From Kocuria tytonicola (GTDB lineage: Bacteria; Actinomycetota; Actinomycetes; Actinomycetales; Micrococcaceae), in contig NZ_PHOA01000003.1 in assembly GCF_003687455.1 (NCBI RefSeq), positions 1-64,000 of the forward strand: 64,000 nt of DNA, written 5' to 3'. The notes below the pieces were generated by a model. It saw only the letters and a list, made by a program, of their open reading frames with translations. It was not told the DNA's origin and searched no databases. Shown here piece after piece: positions 1 through 7,079 of the stretch. The position numbers and the translations under genes were made by a program. Position 1 is the stretch's first letter. Each line of letters starts with the position of its first letter.

Positions 1-564
1 CCCCCGCACCGTGAGCAGACCGGGATCGCCCGGCCCACCGCCCACGAGGGCCACCGTGCCGGGAGCCTGCACGCTCTCGGCGCCGGGGACGCCGGGGCGC
101 TGCGGGGCCACGGGGATCTCCCCCGTCTCCAGCCGCGCGGCCAGCCACGCGGTGACGGCCTTCGCCCGCCGGGGGTCCGCACCCGCGTTGACCGCCACGG
201 TGACCCCGTGCGCGCGAGCCACACCCGGGACCCACGCGCTGGACCCCGCGGCGTCGCCGCCCGCGACGCAGAAGACCCGCTGCTCCTCCGCCGTGCGATG
301 CACGAGCCCCTGCACCTCGGCAGAGTCGGTGTGGGCGAGCACGAGCCACGCACCGGTGACGTCCTCCGGGAGGAACCCGCGCCGGTGCCACACGAGGGCC
401 CCGGACTCCGCCAGCTCGGCCAGTCCCGGCTCCACCCGCGGGGCCACCAGCTCCACGGCCGCGCCCTCCGCGAGCAGCGGGGGCACCCGCCGGGCCGCCA
501 CGGGCCCGCCACCCACCACGAGCACTCTCCGGCCGGACAGGTTCAGTCCGAGGGGGTAGGTCAT
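1..564 (-). CDS. cysG: Sirohaem synthase / uroporphyrinogen-III C-methyltransferase, N-terminal part (cut by window edge)
   Basis: The reading frame opens at an ATG (562-564) with an AGGAG ribosome site just upstream and stays open to base 1, so only the first 188 codons are present. The N-terminus carries an NAD-binding glycine motif (VLVVGGGPVAARR, about residues 14-26), typical of the precorrin-2 dehydrogenase/ferrochelatase half of CysG. At about residues 172-188 a second motif begins (VALVGGGPGDPGLLTVRG), which is the S-adenosylmethionine site opening the methyltransferase half. Sirohaem is the cofactor of sulfite and nitrite reductases. The two-domain order is visible, but the C-terminal catalytic part is outside the window. 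No sulfur or nitrate gene is visible nearby. Confidence 0.85.
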   Translation of the reverse strand, partial: MTYPLGLNLSGRRVLVVGGGPVAARRVPPLLAEGAAVELVAPRVEPGLAELAESGALVWHRRGFLPEDVTGAWLVLAHTDSAEVQGLVHRTAEEQRVFCVAGGDAAGSSAWVPGVARAHGVTVAVNAGADPRRAKAVTAWLAARLETGEIPVAPQRPGVPGAESVQAPGTVALVGGGPGDPGLLTVRG

Positions 565-643
565 GGGCGGGGCTCTCCTGGCGCAGCGGTGGGAACGGGA
601 ACACGCCATGCTACGCACGGTCCCCGCTCACACTGCCCGGGCT

Positions 644-665
644 GTCACACGGGCGTCACACGGGC
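644..665. repeat. Perfect tandem 11-bp repeat upstream of cysG
   Basis: GTCACACGGGC occurs twice in direct succession, about 80-100 bases upstream of the cysG start. On the coding strand of cysG this gives two TGTGAC words spaced by one helical turn, which could be a regulator site. A TAGCAT-like -10 (608-613, minus strand) lies between the repeat and the gene. The function is inferred only. Confidence 0.3.
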
Positions 666-678
666 CCGCGGCGGTGCC

Positions 679-1716
679 TCACTCGGTGGCGGTGCCCTGC
701 TTCCAGTAGCCCATGAAGGAGATGTCCGTCTTGGGCACCCCGCCGCTCACGCACATCCGGCGCATGGACTTCACGGCGGAGGACTCCGCGGCCAGGAACC
801 AGTAGGTGCCCCGCCCCTCGGAGCGCGCCGTGTTCCACACGAACTCGCTCTCGTCCTGCCACCAGGACAGCTCGGTGTGCCCCGCGGCCCAGTGCCTGCG
901 GGCGTGCTCCGAGAGCCGCTCCCACAGCCACAGCTCCAGCTCCAGGTTGCGGTCGCGCGCCCCGCGCGGCAGCCACGTCCAGCGCAGCTCGGTGCCGCCC
1001 TCCAGGACCACGTCCAGCTCGGTGCCGTCCGCGGACGACGCCGCACGGGCCAGCGCGCGCGGACCGGCGGCCGCCACGGCGTCGCCCTCAGCGGGGACCT
1101 CCACGGCCACCGTGACGGTGCGCGGGGGAACGTAGGGGGTGTCCGCGGGGTGGTTGACCCGCACCCCCTGCTCGATGCCGTCCACGATCGCGGAGATCGC
1201 GGGAAGCGCGGTCTCGTCCCCGGCGACCACCACGTCCTGGCCGGCCGCACGGCGCTCGTCCCACGCGGCCCACCACGATCCGTCCCCAGCGGGCACGAGC
1301 AGCTGGGCGGTGTCCCCCTCCCGCACGGTGTCTCCCCACGCGGCTCCCGGGCCCATCCCGTGCTCGGGGTCCTCGTGGAGCACCACGTCGATGGCCAGCT
1401 CGGGGACGGTGGTCCCCGCGAGGTCCACTGTGGCGGCGTCGCGCACGGTGTACGTGCGCATCCAGCCGGAGCTCTCGGGCGGGGCGGCCATGAACTCGCG
1501 GCGCCACCGGGCCATGTCGGAGACGTCCACGGCCACGGAGCCGCCGCGGGTGGGCGGGATCAGCACCTTGATGTAGGAGTCCGCGCGCGGACCGGGGCCC
1601 TGGGCGCCCCACGGCAGCTCCCGCAGGGCCTCTCCCGCCACACGCACCCGCACCAGGTGCTCGCTGAGCATCTCGCGCGCTGTCACCGTGGCGTTCACGC
1701 ACGCCAGCTGGGTCAT
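679..1716 (-). CDS. Siderophore-interacting protein (FAD-dependent ferric-siderophore reductase)
   Basis: A 345-residue protein of the SIP/ViuB family, cytoplasmic flavoproteins that reduce imported ferric siderophores using NAD(P)H and so release iron. The N-terminal half is the FAD-binding barrel (VRVAGEALREL then a DSYIKVLIPP segment, and the RTYTVRDA flavin-contact motif near residue 85). The C-terminal half is the SIP domain, with AGDETALPAISAI and the closing family pattern that includes GYWKQG. The ATG overlaps the stop of the upstream ATPase gene (ATGA), so translation is probably coupled. It is the last gene of the iron uptake operon. A second SIP-family gene lies at 25028-25798. Confidence 0.9.
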   Translation of the reverse strand: MTQLACVNATVTAREMLSEHLVRVRVAGEALRELPWGAQGPGPRADSYIKVLIPPTRGGSVAVDVSDMARWRREFMAAPPESSGWMRTYTVRDAATVDLAGTTVPELAIDVVLHEDPEHGMGPGAAWGDTVREGDTAQLLVPAGDGSWWAAWDERRAAGQDVVVAGDETALPAISAIVDGIEQGVRVNHPADTPYVPPRTVTVAVEVPAEGDAVAAAGPRALARAASSADGTELDVVLEGGTELRWTWLPRGARDRNLELELWLWERLSEHARRHWAAGHTELSWWQDESEFVWNTARSEGRGTYWFLAAESSAVKSMRRMCVSGGVPKTDISFMGYWKQGTATE

Positions 1717-2753
1717 GAGGACACCTCGTGGTCGTCGGCTCGGATGGGGGACGGTGCTTCCGGGGTCCGCCCCGGGGGTGCGTCGGCGCACGGGGCGGAG
1801 GGCACCGGCACGGGTCCGGGCTGCGACGCCACCGGGGATCCGTCCGATGCGCCGGGGCGCGCAGCGCCCGTGGAGAGGGGGATGACCACGCGCGCGTCGG
1901 TCACGCGGTCGTGCAGCACGCGGGCGCGCATGTCGAACACGTGGCCCACCGTGGCGTCGGTCATCACCTCGGCGGCGGTGCCCTGGGCCACCACCACCCC
2001 GTCCTTGAGGGCCACGAGCACGTCCGCGCAGCGCGCGGCCAGGGACAGCTCGTGCAGCACCATCACCAGGGTGATCCCCCGCGCACGCTGCAGCTGCCCC
2101 AGGATGTCCAGGATCTCCACCTGCCGGGCGATGTCCAGGTAGGTGGTGGGCTCGTCCAGCAGCAGCACGTCCGTCTGCTGGGCCAGGGCGAGCGCGATCC
2201 ACACGCGCTGGCGCTGCCCGCCGGAGAGGTCGGTGACCTGCCGGTCCACCAGCTCGCGCAGGCCGGTGAGCTCGAGCGCCTCGGCCACGGCGGCGTCGTC
2301 CTGGGCGCGCCAGCGGCCGAACGCCCCGCGGTGGGGGTGGCGGCCCCGGGAGACGAGCTCCCGCACGCTCACGCCCTCCGGTGCCACCGGGTCCTGCGGC
2401 AGGAAGCCCACGGTGCGGGCGAAGCGCGTGCGGTGCCAGCCGCGCACGTCCTCTCCCCCCACCAGGACCTCACCGGAGGCTGGAGTGAGCTGCCGCGCGC
2501 AGGTCTTGAGCAGCGTGGACTTCCCGCAGCCGTTCGCGCCCACGAGCGCGGTGACCCGCCCCGCCGGGAACGTGACGCTCACGTCCCGCAGCACGGGGGC
2601 CCCGCCGTAGCCCACCTCCAGGTGCCGCACGGACATCTCGGGCGACGACGCCGCCCACCCGGCCCGCGCGGGACCGTCCGGTGCGTGCGGGGTCGCGGTG
2701 GTGCGTGGGGAGTTCTCGGTCACGGTGTCCCGGTCCTTGTCGTCGGTGGTCAT
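1713..2753 (-). CDS. Iron-siderophore ABC transporter ATP-binding protein (FecE/FepC type)
   Basis: A 346-residue cytoplasmic ATPase that powers siderophore import through the two membrane subunits encoded just upstream. Walker A is GANGCGKST (about residue 70), the ABC signature is LSGGQRQRVWIALALAQQ, and Walker B is LLLDEPTTYLD, the form typical of the FepC/FhuC group. An H-loop histidine follows (VLHELSLAARCAD). The core is flanked by an N-terminal tail of about 40 residues and a proline-rich C-terminal tail of about 50 residues that most family members lack. Start and stop overlap the neighbouring genes by ATGA, giving tight coupling. Confidence 0.93.
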   Translation of the reverse strand: MTTDDKDRDTVTENSPRTTATPHAPDGPARAGWAASSPEMSVRHLEVGYGGAPVLRDVSVTFPAGRVTALVGANGCGKSTLLKTCARQLTPASGEVLVGGEDVRGWHRTRFARTVGFLPQDPVAPEGVSVRELVSRGRHPHRGAFGRWRAQDDAAVAEALELTGLRELVDRQVTDLSGGQRQRVWIALALAQQTDVLLLDEPTTYLDIARQVEILDILGQLQRARGITLVMVLHELSLAARCADVLVALKDGVVVAQGTAAEVMTDATVGHVFDMRARVLHDRVTDARVVIPLSTGAARPGASDGSPVASQPGPVPVPSAPCADAPPGRTPEAPSPIRADDHEVSS

Positions 2754-3820
2754 GCCTCCGCCTTTCCGCGTCCGATGAGCAGCCACAGCAGCACGGGCGC
2801 TCCCGCCGCGGCGGTGACCACGCCCACGGGCAGGGCGAGGTCCGGAATGGCCTCGGCCGCCACGTAGTCCGAGACCACCATGAGCACCGCGCCCACGAGG
2901 GCGGCGTGGTGGGCGTGGCCCGCTCCCCCGCCCAGCCCCCGGGCAATGGGCGCGGCCATGAACGAGACGAACGCCACGGGGCCCACGGTGGAGGCCGCCA
3001 CGGCCACGAGCACCACGGCGAGCGCGAGGGCGGTGATCCGCACGCCCTGCACCCTCACGCCCAGACCGGCCGCGAGCGCGTCCCCGGTGCCGAGGGCGTC
3101 CACGGACGGGGCGAGCCACGCGCACACGGGCAGCAGCACGAGCAGGCACACCGCCACGCGGGCGATGTCCTCCCAGGAGGCGGCGTTCAGGGAGCCGGTG
3201 AGCCACTGCATGGCGTCCTGCGCGGCGTAGATGTCCGCGCGCGTGAGCACGGCGTTGATGGCGCCACCGGTGAGCGCGCCGCCGGCCACTCCGGTGAGCA
3301 CGAGCTTGCCGATGTTGGCGTGCGTGCCGCCCGCCGCGAGCACCACCGCGGCCATGAGGCCGATCCCGCCCACGAGGGAGCTCAGCGTCACGGCCGGCCC
3401 GGAGAGGCCGAAGACGGTGATGGCCACCACGGCGCCGAGCCCCGCCCCGGAGGAGACGCCCATGATGTCCGGTGACGCCAGGGGGTTGCGCAGCACGCGC
3501 TGGAACAGGTGGCCCGCGAGGCCGAACGCCATGCCGGTGAGGATCCCCAGCACGGTGCGCGGCAGGGTGATCTGCCACACGATGTAGTCGGCGGGTCCGG
3601 TGTAGTCGTGGGCCAGGACCGCGAGCAGGTCCGGCACAGCCACCACGTACTTGCCCAGTGCCACCCGGGCGAAGGCGGCCACGAGCAGCACAGCGAGCAG
3701 TCCGAGCGTGAGGCGGCGCGTGCGGCGTCGTGACCGGGTGCGGCCCGCCTGCACAGCGGCGAGCGTCCCGGTGGACGGTGCCGCCGGAGTGAGAGGGGCC
3801 GGGACAGTGGGGGCGCTCAT
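2750..3820 (-). CDS. Iron-siderophore ABC transporter permease, second subunit (FecCD family)
   Basis: A 356-residue integral membrane protein with about nine to ten hydrophobic segments. Family landmarks are visible: the LPRTVLGILTGMAFGLAGHLFQ stretch of the first periplasmic loop and next helix, then RNPLASPDIMGVSSGAGLGA, the characteristic BtuC/FecCD motif. It should pair with the product of 3817-4911 to form the membrane channel. The N-terminal 35 residues are alanine/proline/threonine-rich and then basic ([10 protein letters not shown]) before the first helix. The ATG overlaps the stop of the upstream permease gene (ATGA), and its own stop overlaps the ATPase start. Confidence 0.92.
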   Translation of the reverse strand: MSAPTVPAPLTPAAPSTGTLAAVQAGRTRSRRRTRRLTLGLLAVLLVAAFARVALGKYVVAVPDLLAVLAHDYTGPADYIVWQITLPRTVLGILTGMAFGLAGHLFQRVLRNPLASPDIMGVSSGAGLGAVVAITVFGLSGPAVTLSSLVGGIGLMAAVVLAAGGTHANIGKLVLTGVAGGALTGGAINAVLTRADIYAAQDAMQWLTGSLNAASWEDIARVAVCLLVLLPVCAWLAPSVDALGTGDALAAGLGVRVQGVRITALALAVVLVAVAASTVGPVAFVSFMAAPIARGLGGGAGHAHHAALVGAVLMVVSDYVAAEAIPDLALPVGVVTAAAGAPVLLWLLIGRGKAEA

Positions 3821-4911
3821 GCGCTCACCGTCTTCCCGCGCAGCACAGCCACGAGTGCGGGCGCGCCGATGACGACGAGGGCGATCCCCACCTGGATCTC
3901 GCGGTCCGGCACGAGCACCCGGGCAACGACGTCCGAGACCAGCACGATGAACGGGCCCGCAAACAGACATGCCGGGAGCACCCTGCGGTAGGAGACGCCC
4001 ACGAGCACGCGCACCGCGTGTGGCACCAGCAGGCCGCAGAACACGAGCGGGCCCACGAGTGCGGTGGAGGTCCCGGCGAGCAGCACCACGGCCACCCCGG
4101 CGAGCGAGCGCGTCAGGGCGGGGTGGGTGCCGAGGCCGCGGCCCAGCGCGTCGCCGAGCACGAGGGTGTCCAGGGAGCGGGCCAGCGAGCATCCCAGCAC
4201 GAGGCCGACGAGAATCACGGGGGTTGCCGCGACGAGGAAGGTGCCGTCCGGGCGGGTCAGCTCCCCCACCTGCCAGCGGCGGAACGTGTCGAAGGTGGCC
4301 TGGTGGCTCAGCAGGATCGCGCTCGTGAGCGCCGTGAGCCCGGCGGAGACGGCCGCACCCGTGAGCGCGAGGGTCACGGGCCGGGCCCCGCCGCGCGCCG
4401 CGGCGGCCAGGGCGTAGATCGCGACCATGGCCACGGCGGAGCCGAGGGCCGCGAGCCACAGCTGGTGCGTGACCCCTGAGAGCCCGAATGCGGCCCCACC
4501 GAGCACCACCGCGAACGCGGCACCCGCGGTCAGCCCCAGGATCCCGGGGTCCCCCAGCGGATTGCGCGTGGCCCCCTGCAGCAGGGCCCCCGCAACCGCG
4601 AGCGCGGTCCCGGTGAGCAGCCCGGCGGCGGTGCGCCACACGCGGGACTCCACCACGGCGCCGTCGAGCGCGGGAACGCCCGGAACGGAGCCCGGGTCAC
4701 CCCCGAACACGCTCGGCACCACCCGCCACGTGCTCCCGAGGTCGATCGGGCGGGAGCCGCACGAGACCGAGAGGAGCACCGAGAGCACGAGCAGCACGCC
4801 GAGCACGAGCCACGGCACGGCCCGACGCCCCGGGCGCCCCGCACGGGCGAAGTGGTCCGTGCGGACGGGGCTCGGGGCGTCGGCGCGCGCGAGGGTGCTG
4901 CTCGGGGCCAC
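3817..4911 (-). CDS. Iron-siderophore ABC transporter permease, first subunit (FecCD family)
   Basis: A 364-residue polytopic membrane protein of the BtuC/FecCD family. The motifs WRTAAGLLTGTALAVAGALLQ and RNPLGDPGILGLTAGAAFAV match the family blocks. The cytoplasmic coupling region (GLGTHP...) precedes the last helices, which include GPLVFCGLLVPHAVR. The start is taken as GTG at 4909-4911, six bases after the stop of the binding-protein gene. No ATG is suitably placed between there and the first helix. With the neighbouring permease it forms a heterodimeric siderophore importer. Confidence 0.9.
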   Translation of the reverse strand: MAPSSTLARADAPSPVRTDHFARAGRPGRRAVPWLVLGVLLVLSVLLSVSCGSRPIDLGSTWRVVPSVFGGDPGSVPGVPALDGAVVESRVWRTAAGLLTGTALAVAGALLQGATRNPLGDPGILGLTAGAAFAVVLGGAAFGLSGVTHQLWLAALGSAVAMVAIYALAAAARGGARPVTLALTGAAVSAGLTALTSAILLSHQATFDTFRRWQVGELTRPDGTFLVAATPVILVGLVLGCSLARSLDTLVLGDALGRGLGTHPALTRSLAGVAVVLLAGTSTALVGPLVFCGLLVPHAVRVLVGVSYRRVLPACLFAGPFIVLVSDVVARVLVPDREIQVGIALVVIGAPALVAVLRGKTVSA

Positions 4912-4916
4912 GGAGG

Positions 4917-5981
4917 CTAGGCCCCCAGCGCGTTCTTGATCGCCGGGACGTGGGTGTCCAGGGCGTGCGGCAGGGACAGCGGGGAGGACGAGTAGCCCGA
5001 GAGCACGTCCTGCTTGCTCGTGAGGAACAGCCCGTGGCCGGCCGCGATCGCGGGAATGGTCTTGAGCACGGAGTCGGTGCGGAACGTCTCGGCCTGGGCG
5101 TCGTCCTCCGCGGCGGCCACGAACAGGTCGCTGTGCAGCTCGTCCGCGCGCTCCTTGGGCCACTCGCGCCAGAACTCCTTCTCCGAGATGTTCTCCTTCA
5201 CCACCGGGGCCAGGCTCAGACCCAGCTCGGTGAGGAAGCGGGGGCGCCCGTCCGAAGGGCCGTAGAAGCCCAGGGACTGGGTGACGTCCCCGTAGATGAA
5301 GGTCTTGCCCTGGGCGCCGCCCAGGTCCTCGGAGCGCTCGCGGATGAGCTTCTCGGTCTGGGACACGAGGTCCTCTCCGGCCTGTGCGCGCCCCAGGGCC
5401 TGGGCGGTGAGCCGCTGCATGTCCTGCCACGAGTTGACCCACGGGCCCGTGGGGTAGGCCACCACGGGGGCGATCTTGGTGAGCCGCCCGTACTCCTCCT
5501 TGGTCACCCCGGAGTTCACCGCGATGATCAGGTCCGGGCTGAGCTGGGCGAGGTCCGTGAAGTTGATCCCGTCCGACTCGTCCATGGTCTGGGGGCTCTG
5601 CCCGCCCAGCTCGGAGACCTTGGCGTCGAACCAGTCCGTGGAGCCCTTGTCGTTGCCGCCCCACGCGACCTTGGTCATGCCCACGGGGACCACGCCGAGT
5701 GCGGCCACGAAGTCCTGGGTGTTGCTGGCACCCACGCACACCACGCGCTCGGGGGCCTTCTCCACGGTGGTGGAGCCCAGGGCGTGCTTCACCGTCACGG
5801 GGAAGGTGTCGGTGGGGGCCGAGGAGGCCGTGGCACCCGCGGTGCTGCCGGAGCCGCCGCCGTCCCGGGAACCGGTGGAGCAGGCCGTGAGCCCCACGAG
5901 GGACGCGAGGGCGAGGCCGGAGCCGAGCAGGGTGCGGCGGTCGAGCTGACGCGGGCGGGGCTGGGACGAGTCGCGGGACAT
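4917..5981 (-). CDS. Iron-siderophore-binding lipoprotein (FepB/FhuD type)
   Basis: A 354-residue substrate-binding protein. The N-terminus has a basic segment with a twin-arginine pair (LDRRTLLGSG), a hydrophobic stretch and a lipobox ending in LTAC at about residue 34, so it is probably exported and lipid-anchored on the outer face of the membrane. The mature part has the periplasmic-binding fold pattern of cluster A-II (VEKAPERVVCVGASNTQDFVAALGV, then LAQLSPDLIIAVNSG). It would capture ferric siderophore and pass it to the permeases. This is the first gene of the operon, with AGGAG upstream and an IdeR-like box about 27 bases before the ATG. Confidence 0.92.
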   Translation of the reverse strand: MSRDSSQPRPRQLDRRTLLGSGLALASLVGLTACSTGSRDGGGSGSTAGATASSAPTDTFPVTVKHALGSTTVEKAPERVVCVGASNTQDFVAALGVVPVGMTKVAWGGNDKGSTDWFDAKVSELGGQSPQTMDESDGINFTDLAQLSPDLIIAVNSGVTKEEYGRLTKIAPVVAYPTGPWVNSWQDMQRLTAQALGRAQAGEDLVSQTEKLIRERSEDLGGAQGKTFIYGDVTQSLGFYGPSDGRPRFLTELGLSLAPVVKENISEKEFWREWPKERADELHSDLFVAAAEDDAQAETFRTDSVLKTIPAIAAGHGLFLTSKQDVLSGYSSSPLSLPHALDTHVPAIKNALGA

Positions 5982-6007
5982 GGGCTCTCCTCGGGCGGGG
6001 AATTTGA

Positions 6008-6026
6008 TAAGGCTTGCCTAACCTAA
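6008..6026 (-). promoter_or_regulatory. IdeR/DtxR-type iron box upstream of the siderophore uptake operon
   Basis: Read on the minus strand, the 19 bases TTAGGTTAGGCAAGCCTTA match 16 of 19 positions of the classical DtxR/IdeR consensus TTAGGTTAGGCTAACCTAA. The site lies directly upstream of the binding-lipoprotein ATG, where a repressor would block transcription when iron is plentiful. Its position before a siderophore operon supports the call. Confidence 0.85.
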
Positions 6027-6102
6027 TTCACCCGAACGGCCGGTCGCAAGCGGGCTTCCGGTCCCCGGCCCCGCTCTCCGCCGGGGCGCGCAGTCCGCAC
6101 GC

Positions 6103-6903
6103 TCAGGACGTGGTGCGAATCACCTTGTGCGCGGCGGCCTGGGCCACGGGCTTGAGGGTGAGCGTGTCGATGTCCACGTGGTGCGGCAGCTCCACCGCGA
6201 ACGCGCACACCTCGGCCACGTCCTCGCCCGTGAGCGGCTTCTCGACCCCCGCGTAGACCTGCTCGGCCCGGTCCTCGTCCCCGCCCAGCCGGTTGAGCGA
6301 GAACTCCGGGGTGTGCACGAGACCCGGAGCGATCTCGACCACCCGCACGTTGTGCTCGGCCTCCTCCAGCCGCAGCGCCTCGGTCATCGCGCGCTCGGCG
6401 TGCTTGGCGGCGTTGTACCCCGCGCCGCCCTCGTACGCGCGCCACGCGGCCAGGGACGTGAGGTTCAGCACGGTGCCCTCCCCGTTCGCGCGCAGGGCCG
6501 GGAGGAACGCGCGGGTCACGCGCAGGGTGCCCAGCACGTTCACCTCGTACATCCACTGCCAGCCGGTCACGTCCGCGTCCAGCACGGAGTCCGTGCCGCG
6601 CGCCCCGCCGGAGATGTTGAGCACCGCGTCCACGGTCCCCTGCTCCGCGAGCACCCGGTCCCGCAGCGCGTCCACCTGCTCCTGCACGGTCACGTCCGTG
6701 GGCACGGGCACCGCGCCCGTCTGCTCGGCGAGCGCCGCGAGCCGCTCGGCCCGGCGGGCCACGGCGTACACGGTCCACCCGCTCGCGCGCAGCCGCCGCA
6801 CCGTGGCCTCCCCGATTCCCGTGGAGGCCCCGGAGACCACCGCCACCTTCCCCGCGCCCAGGGCGTGCGGCGCGGGATACCTCGATGCTGTGTTCTGAGT
6901 CAT
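6103..6903 (-). CDS. Short-chain dehydrogenase/reductase (SDR), NAD(P)-dependent
   Basis: A 266-residue classical SDR. The cofactor motif is SGASTGIGEATVRRL (TGxxxGxG type). An NISGGA segment stands in the NNAG position, the catalytic serine is in LNLTSLAAW, and the YxxxK pair is YNAAKHAERAM. The sequence after the tyrosine resembles the YdfG/serine-dehydrogenase-like group of SDRs. The substrate cannot be told from sequence. It is a single gene flanked by the siderophore operon and divergent valS. A TAGACT -10-like hexamer ends seven bases before the ATG, so the transcript may be almost leaderless. Confidence 0.85.
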   Translation of the reverse strand: MTQNTASRYPAPHALGAGKVAVVSGASTGIGEATVRRLRASGWTVYAVARRAERLAALAEQTGAVPVPTDVTVQEQVDALRDRVLAEQGTVDAVLNISGGARGTDSVLDADVTGWQWMYEVNVLGTLRVTRAFLPALRANGEGTVLNLTSLAAWRAYEGGAGYNAAKHAERAMTEALRLEEAEHNVRVVEIAPGLVHTPEFSLNRLGGDEDRAEQVYAGVEKPLTGEDVAEVCAFAVELPHHVDIDTLTLKPVAQAAAHKVIRTTS

Positions 6904-6922
6904 GGCAGCGAGTCTACGGAGC

Positions 6923-7032
6923 ACGACGCCGCCCGGGCTGGTTCCGCGGACCCAGCCCATCGCGGCCTCCACGCCCCCGGCCACCCCGCGCGGGTCGCTC
7001 CCGGAGGCGCGCAGGCGAGCGGGCGGCGTCGT
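6923..7032. repeat. Inverted pair of a recurring intergenic 12-mer (ACGACGCCGCCC)
   Basis: ACGACGCCGCCC is at 6923-6934 and its reverse complement at 7021-7032, both inside the gap between the SDR gene and valS. The same word is found in other intergenic gaps at 16576, 43143 (reverse), 44082 and 46327. Each copy is intergenic, although the word also occurs inside coding sequence at 2645 and in map near 45173. Function unknown. Confidence 0.4.
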
Positions 7033-7079
7033 CGTACGGCGGTTGGAGCGGGCGGAAACGCTCGTGAGAGACTGGCGGC

